From positions 186,001-250,000 of the forward strand of contig NZ_JAYKTT020000081.1 in assembly GCF_038404745.2 (NCBI RefSeq): DNA of 64,000 nucleotides, written 5' to 3'. Shown here in pieces: positions 25,507 to 34,463 of the stretch (position 1 is its first letter; each line of letters starts with the position of its first letter). Origin of the DNA: Chlorogloeopsis sp038404745 (GTDB taxonomy: Bacteria; Cyanobacteriota; Cyanobacteriia; Cyanobacteriales; Nostocaceae). The notes beneath the pieces are model-generated. The model had not been told where the DNA came from and made no database searches. It saw only the letters and a program-made list of their open reading frames with translations. The position numbers and the translations under genes were made by a program.

Positions 25507-26685
25507 CTATACTGCTTCTTTCATCTCGGCTTTTACAGTAGCATATGCCCAATCTAACCAAGGTAACAGAGCTTCAATATCTGCGGTTTCGACTGTTGCA
25601 CCACCCCAAATTCTGATTCCAGGAGGTGCCGCCCGATAGGCAGCAATATCATAAGCTACTTCTTGCTTTTCCAGGAGTTTAGCTAGTTTTTTCGCACATT
25701 GTCCTTGCTGTTCTGGGCTTAACTCAGTAAACCAAGCATCAGTAATCTTGAGACAAATTGAGGTACAAGAACGAACTTCTGGATTTTCAGCTAAAAAGTC
25801 TGCCCAACTACTTTGCTCTACCCATTTAGCAATAGCTGCGAGGTTAGCTTGGCTGCGGCTAATTAAACCAGAAAGTCCACCAATACTTTCTGCCCACTTC
25901 AGCCCATCTAATGCATCTTCTACGCACAACATTGATGGGGTGTTAATGGTATCTCCCTGAAAAATCCCTTCAATCAACTTGCCTTTTTGGGCCATGCGAA
26001 ATAGCTTGGGCAAGGGACGTGATGGTTTGTAGGTTTCTAAACGTTCTACAGCGCGGGGAGAAAGGACTATGACGCCATGCTGGGCTTCTCCACCCAAGAC
26101 TTTTTGCCAAGAATAGGTGACTACATCTAACTTATCCCAAGGTATGTCCATTGCGAAAACTGCTGATGTGGCATCGCAGATAGTTAGCCCTGCGCGATCG
26201 CTGGCAATCCAATCGCCATTCGGTACGCGAACGCCGGAAGTAGTTCCATTCCACAAAAATACTACGTCGTGGCTAAAATCGACTTGCTCTAAGTCTGGCA
26301 AACTCCCGTAAGGTGCTTTGAGAATGCGAGTATCGGGCAACTGTAGTTCATCCACTACATCTTTTACCCATTCTTGACCAAAGCTTTCCCATGCCAAAAT
26401 ATCTAAGGGCAGTTTTCCCAGCATTGACCACAGCGCCATTTCCACTGCACCTGTATCGGAAGCGGGGACTATACCCAGGCGATAATCTGCGGGTACACCC
26501 AAAATTTTCTTGGATAGCTCAATCACTTCTTTGAGCTTGGCTTTCCCACCTTCGGAACGGTGAGAGCGCCCTACAAAAGCATCTTGCAGAGCAGAAACAG
26601 TCCAGCCAGGACGTTTGGCACATGGGCCTGAGGAAAAATGCGGACGGCTAGGCTTGGTGGTTGGAGGAGTAAGAGTTGCTAACAT
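25507..26685 (-). CDS. serC: phosphoserine aminotransferase (SerC)
   Basis: A 392-residue PLP-dependent class V aminotransferase converting 3-phosphohydroxypyruvate to phosphoserine. N-terminal substrate motif: PHFSSGPCAKRPGW. PLP-site phrases: VPASDTGAVEMALWSMLG and ICDATSAVFAMD. The Schiff-base Lys is K195 in YSWQKVLGGEAQHG. This is the alternative SerC subfamily found in cyanobacteria and alpha-proteobacteria. ATG 26685. Confidence 0.9.
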   Translation of the reverse strand: MLATLTPPTTKPSRPHFSSGPCAKRPGWTVSALQDAFVGRSHRSEGGKAKLKEVIELSKKILGVPADYRLGIVPASDTGAVEMALWSMLGKLPLDILAWESFGQEWVKDVVDELQLPDTRILKAPYGSLPDLEQVDFSHDVVFLWNGTTSGVRVPNGDWIASDRAGLTICDATSAVFAMDIPWDKLDVVTYSWQKVLGGEAQHGVIVLSPRAVERLETYKPSRPLPKLFRMAQKGKLIEGIFQGDTINTPSMLCVEDALDGLKWAESIGGLSGLISRSQANLAAIAKWVEQSSWADFLAENPEVRSCTSICLKITDAWFTELSPEQQGQCAKKLAKLLEKQEVAYDIAAYRAAPPGIRIWGGATVETADIEALLPWLDWAYATVKAEMKEAV

Positions 26686-27026
26686 ACGTTAAAGTTGCGA
26701 AATCACAAATGGAGGACAAGAAACCCGGTTCCTATCAGAAACCGGGTCTGTACATGTTCAATAAAAAATTAGAAACGAATGGAAAGATCATGCCAGATTA
26801 ATACGCGTTTGTTCAAAAGAATATAAGCAAAATTTGAGGTTCAACGTTCAGAAGTATGCAGAGGTTGCATAATTGATATTTTGATTGAGCAAAGCTAAAT
26901 TAGCAAACTAGTCAAATTCAAGCTAGCTTAAAAGAAAGTCAGTAAAATTTACAAAATAACTAGAAATTTTAACTTGACAAAATCGTGTTTTTACTTATAG
27001 AGACAATAATATAACTCTATTAAATC
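26686..27026. other. spacer between divergent serC and moaA
   Basis: It holds a hairpin, ACCCGGTTCC...GAAACCGGGT (26728-26753), of a dispersed type also seen near 58865. It should contain both promoters. No gene, riboswitch or NtcA box recognised. Confidence 0.4.
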
Positions 27027-28016
27027 ATGAACCAGGTAGATTACCTCCGAATTAGTTTAATTGATCGCTGTAATTTCCGCTGTCAATACTGTATGCCAGA
27101 GGGAGCAGAACTAGACTACATTCTCAAGCAAAATTTATTGACTGATGAGGAACTGCTCACCCTGATTGAAGAGGTGTTTATTCCTGTTGGATTTACCCGG
27201 TTTCGATTGACTGGAGGGGAACCGCTTTTACGTCCACGTGTGGTGGAGTTGGTGAGAGCGATCGCTTCTTTTCCCCAAACCCAAGATTTGTCAATGACGA
27301 CTAACGGGTTTTTACTCGCTCCAATGGCACAAAGCCTCTACGATGTTGGTTTGCGGCGCATTAATATCAGTTTGGATTCTCTCGATCCCGATATTTTTGA
27401 CCAAATTATTGGCAATCGCGGGCGATCGCATTGGCAAGATGTATGGAATGGAATTCAAGCAGCTTATCGTGTAGGCTTTGATCCCCTAAAACTAAATGTA
27501 GTCGTGATCCCCAATGTCAACGACCACGAAGTTTTAGATCTGGCAGCCTTAACCATTGATAAACAATGGCACGTCCGATTTATTGAATTTATGCCGATTG
27601 GCAATGCTCAATTATTTGGCGATCGCGGTTGGATATCTTCGCAAGAGTTACGGCAAAGCATCCGCGCACGTTGGGGATTGACAGAAAGTAAAGTACGTGG
27701 TAGCGGGCCTGCTGATGTATTTCAGATTCCGAGAGCGAAGGGAACACTGGGATTTATCAGTCAGATGTCGGAGTGTTTTTGCGATCGTTGTAACCGGATG
27801 CGCCTTTCTGCTGATGGTTGGTTGCGTCCGTGTTTGTTAAATGAAACTGGGCAAATAGATTTAAAAACTGCTCTTCGTGCAGGCATCAGTACTGCTGAAT
27901 TACGGGAGCAAGTGAGGGAATTATTGGCACTCAAGCCAGAAATTAATTTTAAACAGCGCTTTGCGGGAACTAGGACAGGTGCTTATACTCGCACCATGTC
28001 GCAAATTGGCGGGTAA
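27027..28016 (+). CDS. moaA: GTP 3',8-cyclase MoaA
   Basis: A 329-residue radical-SAM enzyme for the first step of molybdenum cofactor synthesis, a cofactor needed by nitrate reductase. The N-terminal 4Fe-4S motif is C15-x3-C19-x2-C22 (DRCNFRCQYCMPEG). The C-terminal cluster uses C252, C255 and C269. SAM-binding LTGGEPLLRP is present, and the protein ends in the conserved Gly-Gly. No other moa gene is adjacent. Confidence 0.95.
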   Translation: MNQVDYLRISLIDRCNFRCQYCMPEGAELDYILKQNLLTDEELLTLIEEVFIPVGFTRFRLTGGEPLLRPRVVELVRAIASFPQTQDLSMTTNGFLLAPMAQSLYDVGLRRINISLDSLDPDIFDQIIGNRGRSHWQDVWNGIQAAYRVGFDPLKLNVVVIPNVNDHEVLDLAALTIDKQWHVRFIEFMPIGNAQLFGDRGWISSQELRQSIRARWGLTESKVRGSGPADVFQIPRAKGTLGFISQMSECFCDRCNRMRLSADGWLRPCLLNETGQIDLKTALRAGISTAELREQVRELLALKPEINFKQRFAGTRTGAYTRTMSQIGG

Positions 28017-28079
28017 ATAAAGTCTGAAGTTTGAAGTCTGAAATATTAGATTTTTCATCCTTCATCCTTCATCCTTTCC

Positions 28080-28688
28080 TTAGGCTTGTCGTGAGTAGTA
28101 TTCCACCACGAGCAGTTCATTAACACTTAGAGCTACCCATTCGCGCTCAACCACCCCATTGACTTTACCAACTAAAGTATTTTTGTCAAACTCTAGATGA
28201 CTGGGCAGGTTTGCCAAACCGGGATATTGCAAGTTAGCTTCCACTAACTTTTTGGACGCTTCCCTATCTCTAACGCCAATAACTTCTCCAGGGCGGCATT
28301 GGTAACTGGCAATATTAACGACACGACCGTTCACTGTGACGTGTCCGTGATTTACTAGTTGGCGGGCTGCTGGGATAGTGGGAGCCATACCCAAGCGAAA
28401 AATTGTGTTATCCAAGCGCATTTCTAACAGTTGTAGCAGCACTTGACCGGTAGAACCAGTCACACGTCTGGCTTTGCGCACGTAGCGCAGTAGTTGCTTT
28501 TCTGTTAAGCCATAATTGAGACGAAGTTTTTGCTTTTCTTCGAGACGGATAGCATATTCAGAGCGCTTTTTACGGTTTTGTCCATGCTGTCCGGGGGGGT
28601 AAGAGCGTCTGGCGCTTTTACGAGTTAATCCCGGCAATTCGCCCAGGCGACGTACAATTCTAAGACGTGGTCCTCTGTATCGGGACAT
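28080..28688 (-). CDS. rpsD: 30S ribosomal protein S4
   Basis: A 202-residue protein with MSRYRGPRLRIVRRLGELPG at the start, a basic N-terminal domain, and the S4 RNA-binding domain (MRLDNTIFRLGMAPTIPAAR QLVNHGHVTVNG, given in two parts). It binds 16S rRNA early in 30S assembly. It is a single gene here, apart from the main ribosomal operon, as is usual in cyanobacteria. Its upstream spacer is long and hairpin-rich. Confidence 0.96.
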   Translation of the reverse strand: MSRYRGPRLRIVRRLGELPGLTRKSARRSYPPGQHGQNRKKRSEYAIRLEEKQKLRLNYGLTEKQLLRYVRKARRVTGSTGQVLLQLLEMRLDNTIFRLGMAPTIPAARQLVNHGHVTVNGRVVNIASYQCRPGEVIGVRDREASKKLVEANLQYPGLANLPSHLEFDKNTLVGKVNGVVEREWVALSVNELLVVEYYSRQA

Positions 28689-28779
28689 GAGTTTCCTTAA
28701 TCTAATCCTGATTCAAATGTTGCCAAATTTTTTATTGTGACATTCTCTGACGAAAAGAGCAGAGATTCTTGGTTGATTG

Positions 28780-29045
28780 CGCGTACTCAAATCTGATGTA
28801 GTTACCTACACCATGTTAAAGTTGCTTTTGTCTAGAGCACTGGTTAGACCGTCGAGCAGAGTCAACAGTAGTTTCTGCAACGGAGGAAACCCTCTAAATC
28901 TCTGAGAAGCGGTTGTATCACTCAAAAATTTTAATGGGTAATTGACTGCCTCCCCAACACAGTGCCTGCCAAGCGTTCACTCTTATTAGCTAAGAGCCAG
29001 CTTCGACGTGCCTCGTCGTACTGTTTAAACCTCAAGTATTAGTTT
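28780..29045. other. structured non-coding region upstream of rpsD
   Basis: GC-richer than other spacers and without an open frame. It holds several short hairpins in a row: GGAGG/CCCTC near 28881-28893, CTCTTA/TAAGAG near 28980-28996, and CGACG/CGTCG near 29004-29020. It could be the 5' leader of rpsD (S4 controls its own synthesis in other bacteria) or an independent small RNA. Strand is undetermined. The rest of 28689-29321 shows nothing else. Confidence 0.35.
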
Positions 29046-29321
29046 TGCAGTACTTTTTGGTTTAGATTTTAGGTTGCCATTACGCATTATATCTAAAAGA
29101 GGGTGTAGGGGTGTAAGGGTTTAGGGGTAGAGGAGAAAAAACCTTTTTCATCTTTAGCAAGTAAAACTTGTTTCGTAGGGATTGCCCTCTGCCTTCCACT
29201 TATTGGCGGGTTGGCATACTCTAAAGCTTCTTGCCGAAATACCATTGATTTTAATGGAAGGAGCGCAAGCAAACTTTTAAGATCGGATAGCATAACATTG
29301 GGTGATTGGAGCAGAACGGAA

Positions 29322-30038
29322 ATGCTACAAAGAAGAAACAGCAAATATCCACACAAATTTATGCTCAAAGCTAAACTAGCCCCTTGGAGAGCTGTTGGCA
29401 CTGTTATAACTGCACCAACGTTGACTATGCTGGGATGGGTAGCAATGGTTCTTCCCAGTATGGCTTCATACGAATCTTACGGGAATCCTCAGGATTATCG
29501 TGTTTGTGCAGATCAACTTGTAAACGCGGGAATCGCTATAGAACCAGCATCACAAGCTTGTGCAGCTGCTTTGCGTCCCAGAGATTTATCGTCCTGCGTC
29601 ACTAGAATTGAACGACAGACGCAAATTGCCGCAGTGGATGCCCTTCCTCGTTGTCGCCAAGCGCGGCGTCCTGATGATTTACGTAGATGTGTAGTTTCTA
29701 TTAGTCAGAATACGAAGGAGACAGTTAATCCAGCAGTATTAGATTATTGCAGTCGCAGTTTGTTGCCAGTGCGCTTTGCTCAGTGTGTGGTGGGTTTGCG
29801 TTTAGCAAACGACTTAGATCCATCCCAAGCTTTGAATACTTGTATTGATGGTAGCGATTTCGGGGTTACCGGCTTTTTGCCATCTTTTGTTCCTGCCAAC
29901 CCCACAAATACACCATTTCAACCAAGTTTTGAAACTGTACCAACTCCGGTAGAACCAAATACATTTCCCCCGGAAAATCCAAATACAGTTCCGGTAGAAC
30001 CAAGTTCAGTTCCACCAGAGAATTTCAATCCCAGATAG
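29322..30038 (+). CDS. hypothetical exported Cys-rich repeat protein
   Basis: 238 residues from ATG 29322; ATG 29361 is an alternative and the frame is open further upstream. A signal or anchor segment precedes the mature part. Then come four or five repeats of about 25 residues built round paired cysteines with Leu and Arg (CAAALRPRDLSSCVTRI, RCRQARRPDDLRRCVVSI, YCSRSLLPVRFAQCVVGL). The C terminus is a Pro/Glu/Asn-rich tail with repeated EPNTFPPENP-type words. Probably periplasmic or cell-wall located. Function unknown. Confidence 0.65.
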   Translation: MLQRRNSKYPHKFMLKAKLAPWRAVGTVITAPTLTMLGWVAMVLPSMASYESYGNPQDYRVCADQLVNAGIAIEPASQACAAALRPRDLSSCVTRIERQTQIAAVDALPRCRQARRPDDLRRCVVSISQNTKETVNPAVLDYCSRSLLPVRFAQCVVGLRLANDLDPSQALNTCIDGSDFGVTGFLPSFVPANPTNTPFQPSFETVPTPVEPNTFPPENPNTVPVEPSSVPPENFNPR

Positions 30039-30261
30039 TACTAAAAATATTATCTTCAATAAGTCAGTTTCCCCAAATCCTAATAGTATATGAAGGGTTA
30101 AAGGGGATCTGATTGGGATCTTGCTCTATAAGCCAGTATCTATTTTCTTTAGCACAATAATCTTGGCTTTGAATCCACCAGTTGGTGGACTCAAGGTACG
30201 GGTATTTACTGCTATCAATTTCCCAATATAAATATAAAGACAGCTTTTTTGTATGTGAGAG

Positions 30262-31161
30262 TTAGTCTTCTTTTTTACCAATAACCATCTGTAAAATTGT
30301 TGGTTCTCCTCCATCTTTGTGATATTTATCTGCCCAAGCACGGATAATTTCATCCAATTCTTCCATAGCTTGCTCCACCTTTTCTGGTGGAATATCCAGT
30401 TCTTCCAAAACTCGCATGGTATTTGGTCTTTTTTCTGCCCAATCTCGCATCATACGAAAGTAGCGAGCTGTGTCTTCCACTGTGGTGTAAGTGCGCTCTT
30501 GATCGTCAACTGGAGCATAAAAAGGACGAGTCAGAGCATAGAAGGGCATTCCCCAAGGAGAATCGATGCGAGTTACTGTACCAGAATAAAGCAGGCGGCG
30601 CTTGATATGCTCCGCTAGGGCTTCACTCAAAGGCATTTGGTGTTCTTTGGGCAAGTCTTCCTGTGAGCGCTTGTGCAGAAATTCAATTAGCTCTAGAAAT
30701 TCAAAGGAAGTAATTAACTGAGCATCAGGAAGATTCTGCGGTAATTTTTGCTCAATTTGTCTTTTTTCTTCGCTAGTTAGACTTGTACCAGGTACACGGG
30801 AACGTCCTGGACGCCAAGGATATTTTTCCATCCAGACATAAGGAAATTGAATGAGGTAACGCGGTTCTTGAGAACCGAGCATCTTCAGCAATTTGCCCTC
30901 AGTTAATGCCTGTCTAACTTCCTCGACAATGGCTTTTACCCGCTTCGGTTCTAAGTGATGCAAATGCCCTGTCATGCGCAGGTTTTGTCCCTGCTCTAGA
31001 TAAGTCATATAAATGGCACACTTAGCTGCGGTTGCGGCTGCATCTAAAAATGCCCCATGCCTGTGTCCACTTGTCCGCATGGCACTAAAAGCCAAATAAA
31101 GCATGATCTGATCCATCGCACTGGGGCCGAGGCGTTTAATCAGATCTACGTCGTTACTCAT
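30262..31161 (-). CDS. hetR: heterocyst differentiation master regulator HetR
   Basis: 299 residues, exactly the length of Nostoc HetR, starting MSNDVDLIKRL. Known functional positions are all present: Asp17, Gly36, Cys48, His69, Ser152, Ser179 and Arg223 (the site of R223W, which loses PatS sensitivity). HetR is a DNA-binding dimer that drives heterocyst differentiation and is inhibited by RGSGR peptides. The C-terminal hood domain (ARYFRMMRDWAEKRPNTMR, MEELDEIIRAWADKYHKDGG) is intact. It lies 738 bases downstream of sepJ on the same strand, the arrangement known from Anabaena. Confidence 0.97.
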   Translation of the reverse strand: MSNDVDLIKRLGPSAMDQIMLYLAFSAMRTSGHRHGAFLDAAATAAKCAIYMTYLEQGQNLRMTGHLHHLEPKRVKAIVEEVRQALTEGKLLKMLGSQEPRYLIQFPYVWMEKYPWRPGRSRVPGTSLTSEEKRQIEQKLPQNLPDAQLITSFEFLELIEFLHKRSQEDLPKEHQMPLSEALAEHIKRRLLYSGTVTRIDSPWGMPFYALTRPFYAPVDDQERTYTTVEDTARYFRMMRDWAEKRPNTMRVLEELDIPPEKVEQAMEELDEIIRAWADKYHKDGGEPTILQMVIGKKED

Positions 31162-31899
31162 ATTACAGACAGCCGTTTAGCACGTTTACAGTTTTCAGTC
31201 AATGAGAATTATGTGATATACACCCGACTGAAAGCGATGTTTTACTCAGATGATCTATTATGCTTTAACAATGTGAATTATTGGTAGTCATAATAGTGAT
31301 TTATTCAGTATTTTCTGGCAATTTGGCAGAATTGTCTACCTGATTCAAATTCTTCTTCTGGGGGCGTTGTAAGCAAGTTTTGCCCAAACGTCTGTGTTTG
31401 GGCAATGTGTGTAATTAGAAGCTCACAATGCTTGTGAAGAAGCAAATTTTTTTGTCAGAAAATCATAGCAATTTAGTCAAGTATGAGGATACAACAACAA
31501 TAAATTTCCCATTCCCAGCAAACCGTGAGTTGACCAACTCTTTGCCATTAGTACTTCTAGCCAATCACAGAACACAATATGTATCGCGAACTGTTTTGGA
31601 TTGCCAAAATTATGGTGAAGTTTTGATTGTAAGGTGGGCTGTCTTGAGGGAAAGTCATAGTCCTCAAATTTAAGGTGATGATTCAACGCAGAAGAAACCT
31701 TTGGTCTTTTATAAAGATTTTTGGTTATCTTAGCAATTTTCATTCAGCTCATATGTAAAAACATTTACAAATTTGCTTTTTTGGTGCAAACGTTTATTTC
31801 TAAAGCGGCTTAAACCTCTATCAATGTCTCAGCTTTGTAAAATTTTTGTGTTTCTCCCCAAAGGCTTTTCTAAAATTTTGGTTTTTCTTTAGATTTTGA
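31162..31899. other. long hetR upstream region
   Basis: 738 bases between sepJ and hetR without a convincing gene; frames of 80-90 codons exist on both strands but look random. It holds a perfect 8-bp-stem hairpin, GCCCAAAC/GTTTGGGC at 31382-31403, without a T-run. I found no TCCGGA or GTAN8TAC box. In Anabaena hetR has several start sites far upstream, so this is probably its long leader and promoter region. Confidence 0.5.
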
Positions 31900-33810
31900 T
31901 TAGCTAGTTGTTTGAGAAGTTTTGGTATTGTTTCGCATTTTTTCATAGCTAAAAGCAGCTACGCCACAAGTCACAAATACAACTCCTAATACTTGTACTA
32001 GTTGCAAGGTTTCTTGAATAATCAACGCAGCGAAAATCGTGGTTAAAGCAGGAACTGTTGCACCTAAAAGTGAGGAACGCGAAGCTCCTACTTTGCGAAT
32101 ACCAACGTTATTAAACAGATAACCGCATAGGGTGAATACACCTAAGATGAAAGCACTGAGAATTAACTCTATGAAATTGTTGGATTGAAGTTGAAGGCTC
32201 CAGTCAGTCGGTAGTGTGAGTATCAAACTAACGAAGGATAGTAGGAGCATAGTAGCGAAGTTGATCAATGTAAAAGTTACTGGGTGTATTTTTGCAGCAC
32301 AGATACGAGTCAGAATCACGTAGATGGCAAAAGCTACTCCTGAGGCGATCGCTATGATTCCACCGCCAGCAACATCCGTACCAATACTTGTAGAGGCTCC
32401 TAAAACCAACATCTGCCCCAAGCAAATACAAGCGATCGCAACCAAACCAACAGAAGTAGGGCGTTCGCGAAATAAAAACCACCCCAATAGCCCACCAATT
32501 GCTGGATAAATAAAGAACAAGGCGATCGCCTCTCCTGTGGCAATTTGACTAACAGCAGAATAGATTAATACTTGCGATAAAAATAAAAAGCATCCACTCA
32601 GTGCGGATAAAAGCAATACTTGCTTAGATTTGCTATTAGCTTTGTAGCGCTTTTTTTGTGAGGACTCCATCAAGGTTTGTAAGTCTTCCCAGACTTGGGA
32701 GTGTAGTATGGGAGCTAGCACCAACATCATCGGTACAACTACTGCCATTCTCAGTGTTAAAATCAACAGTATATTACCTAGCGTTGGCAGTAACAGCTGC
32801 TTTACCTCAAATACTCCAAAGATCTGAGTATCTGAATGGAAAATTACTTTAATAGCTATGTTATACAGCGATGAAACCACCGTAGATAAAACTAATAAGC
32901 AAACACCAATTACAGACAACGATGTTGTTGTCACTGGCATTGATGGTGCTGGTGCTGGTGTAGGTGTAACTTTTTGCTTGGGTACCGATGGCGGCTGGGA
33001 TGGTGTAATTGTTATTGCAGAAGATGAAGGCGATATATTGTCGCTGTTTTGTAGCTTTCTTGGTACAAGAGAACTAGCTGTTGAGGGTGTGGATGGTAGA
33101 CTTGTTTGTGGCGTTTTAGGTTCTATGATCATGGTATCTTCCTGCAATTTTGTCACAGCCTCAAAGCCACCTTGCTGCCCTTTTTGAAAAAATTCATTCT
33201 CAATAGCTGATGCTGCTTGGATTACAGTTGGAAGAGATTCTGTTGTGGTTTTTTCTAATTCTGTGCGTAAGCGATTCACCAACTCTGCTAAGATTTCTTC
33301 CCCTTGTCGTTGTTGCATCGACATCTGAGACAATTGTCGGGAAAGGCTGCTTTGATAATTTTTCAACTCATGTTGGAGAGTGTGAAAAGTGATGGTGAGA
33401 CTATCATCTAAAGATCCAAGCAGTTGTCTGACTTCGTTTTCGGTTATGGAGTTACTTCTGCCCTCACTACTTGGTTCAATAGCTTGAGTAGCGAAAGCTT
33501 CTAGTGAGGATTGGAGTTGCGAGGAAATATGAGTTGCTAAGACTTGAGCTAACTGACGCAACAATCCTTGCATTTCACTTGCCTGCAAACCCTGAAGCAG
33601 TTCTTCTTTTTCTTGTTGCAGACGTTTGACATCCTCGCTTAAGCGAATTTTGTCTCCTTGCAGTTGTTTGACATCTTCCCGCAAAGACTTGAGTAAAGTC
33701 CTTTGAATAATTTGCAATTCATCAGTTAAAGCTCGTAAAGCAGTATCTGCGTCTCCAAATGGATCACCTTGTATTCGGGAGTTTTCCGATCGCTTCTCAA
33801 ATCGCCCCAT
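31900..33810 (-). CDS. sepJ: septal junction protein SepJ/FraG
   Basis: 636 residues in three parts. Residues about 22-225 are coiled coil (ALTDELQIIQRTLLKSLRED, LSEDVKRLQQEKEELLQGLQ). Residues about 229-296 are a Pro/Ser/Thr-rich linker. Residues 298-625 are a polytopic permease domain of the drug/metabolite (EamA) family with about ten membrane segments. That architecture, directly upstream of hetR, is SepJ (FraG), which sits at the intercellular septa and is needed for filament integrity and heterocyst development. The linker is much shorter than in Anabaena PCC 7120 SepJ (751 residues, by recall). Confidence 0.92.
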   Translation of the reverse strand: MGRFEKRSENSRIQGDPFGDADTALRALTDELQIIQRTLLKSLREDVKQLQGDKIRLSEDVKRLQQEKEELLQGLQASEMQGLLRQLAQVLATHISSQLQSSLEAFATQAIEPSSEGRSNSITENEVRQLLGSLDDSLTITFHTLQHELKNYQSSLSRQLSQMSMQQRQGEEILAELVNRLRTELEKTTTESLPTVIQAASAIENEFFQKGQQGGFEAVTKLQEDTMIIEPKTPQTSLPSTPSTASSLVPRKLQNSDNISPSSSAITITPSQPPSVPKQKVTPTPAPAPSMPVTTTSLSVIGVCLLVLSTVVSSLYNIAIKVIFHSDTQIFGVFEVKQLLLPTLGNILLILTLRMAVVVPMMLVLAPILHSQVWEDLQTLMESSQKKRYKANSKSKQVLLLSALSGCFLFLSQVLIYSAVSQIATGEAIALFFIYPAIGGLLGWFLFRERPTSVGLVAIACICLGQMLVLGASTSIGTDVAGGGIIAIASGVAFAIYVILTRICAAKIHPVTFTLINFATMLLLSFVSLILTLPTDWSLQLQSNNFIELILSAFILGVFTLCGYLFNNVGIRKVGASRSSLLGATVPALTTIFAALIIQETLQLVQVLGVVFVTCGVAAFSYEKMRNNTKTSQTTS

Positions 33811-34463
33811 TGGTTTTTACCTCTGATCCTTAACAGTCAAGCTGCTTTTCATTCACTTAGTCGCCGTTTTTGCTTCTTAAATATTTCCCATATTGTGTCA
33901 GATAAATCATTTAGTTAAAATCAACGATTACTCTGGGTTGTTTTTTATGATAAAAAATATCACATTAATCCATGATTTTTCTGAATTCTCATATAAGAAT
34001 TTAAAAGTATTATTTTTATCATGCGATTCTTGAAAGATTACTCACTATTTTAGTTTTCACTTCCTGAATAATCTACTAGAACTGCTTTCTATAAGAAACG
34101 GCTTTTTTGTTTATGACGATTACATACAGCGCGTGACCGCATAATTTTAAGTAAAAGTAATGTATTTTTTAGTACATCTATCTACAGTATTAGTGAAAGT
34201 ATCAAGACTGATTTAAAAAAATAATGATCGGTAAGAAATACTTGCGTAACACTAAAAGGCAAGCGGGAGTCTTGTTTCAAAATTCTGGACAAGCCTACTA
34301 ATCAATGGTTTTAATCCAAAATCCAAAATTGGTATAACTTGCCTGTACTTTTAAGAAACACAGGGAGCAGGGGATAGGGAACAGATTGAAGAATTTGTAA
34401 TTCTTTGATTGAAGTGCTTAATTCTCTGACTTATAGGTTTTGCCAGGTTATTTGACTCTGCAT
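33811..34463. other. spacer upstream of sepJ
   Basis: 653 AT-rich bases. The part near 33811-34240 presumably holds the sepJ promoter; no recognisable box found. The dispersed repeat at 34245-34337 is listed separately. No gene seen. Confidence 0.4.
34245..34337 (-). repeat. dispersed repeat, copy B
   Basis: Inverted relative to copy A (17592-17690). Read on the minus strand it begins TTATACCAATTTTGGATTTT, has a 7-base duplication (TTTTGGATT) not in copy A, and then an identical stretch of about 30 bases. Intergenic. Confidence 0.7.

Noticed and set aside
27696..27710. RGSGP in MoaA, close to the HetR-inhibiting RGSGR peptide
   Set aside because: It is inside a normal MoaA sequence, the fifth residue is Pro, and no small exported PatS/PatX-like peptide gene is associated.
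31428..31743. Overlapping frames of 81 and 88 codons on both strands between sepJ and hetR
   Set aside because: Neither has a ribosome site, a convincing composition or a known motif, and the two overlap in opposite directions; better seen as hetR leader.
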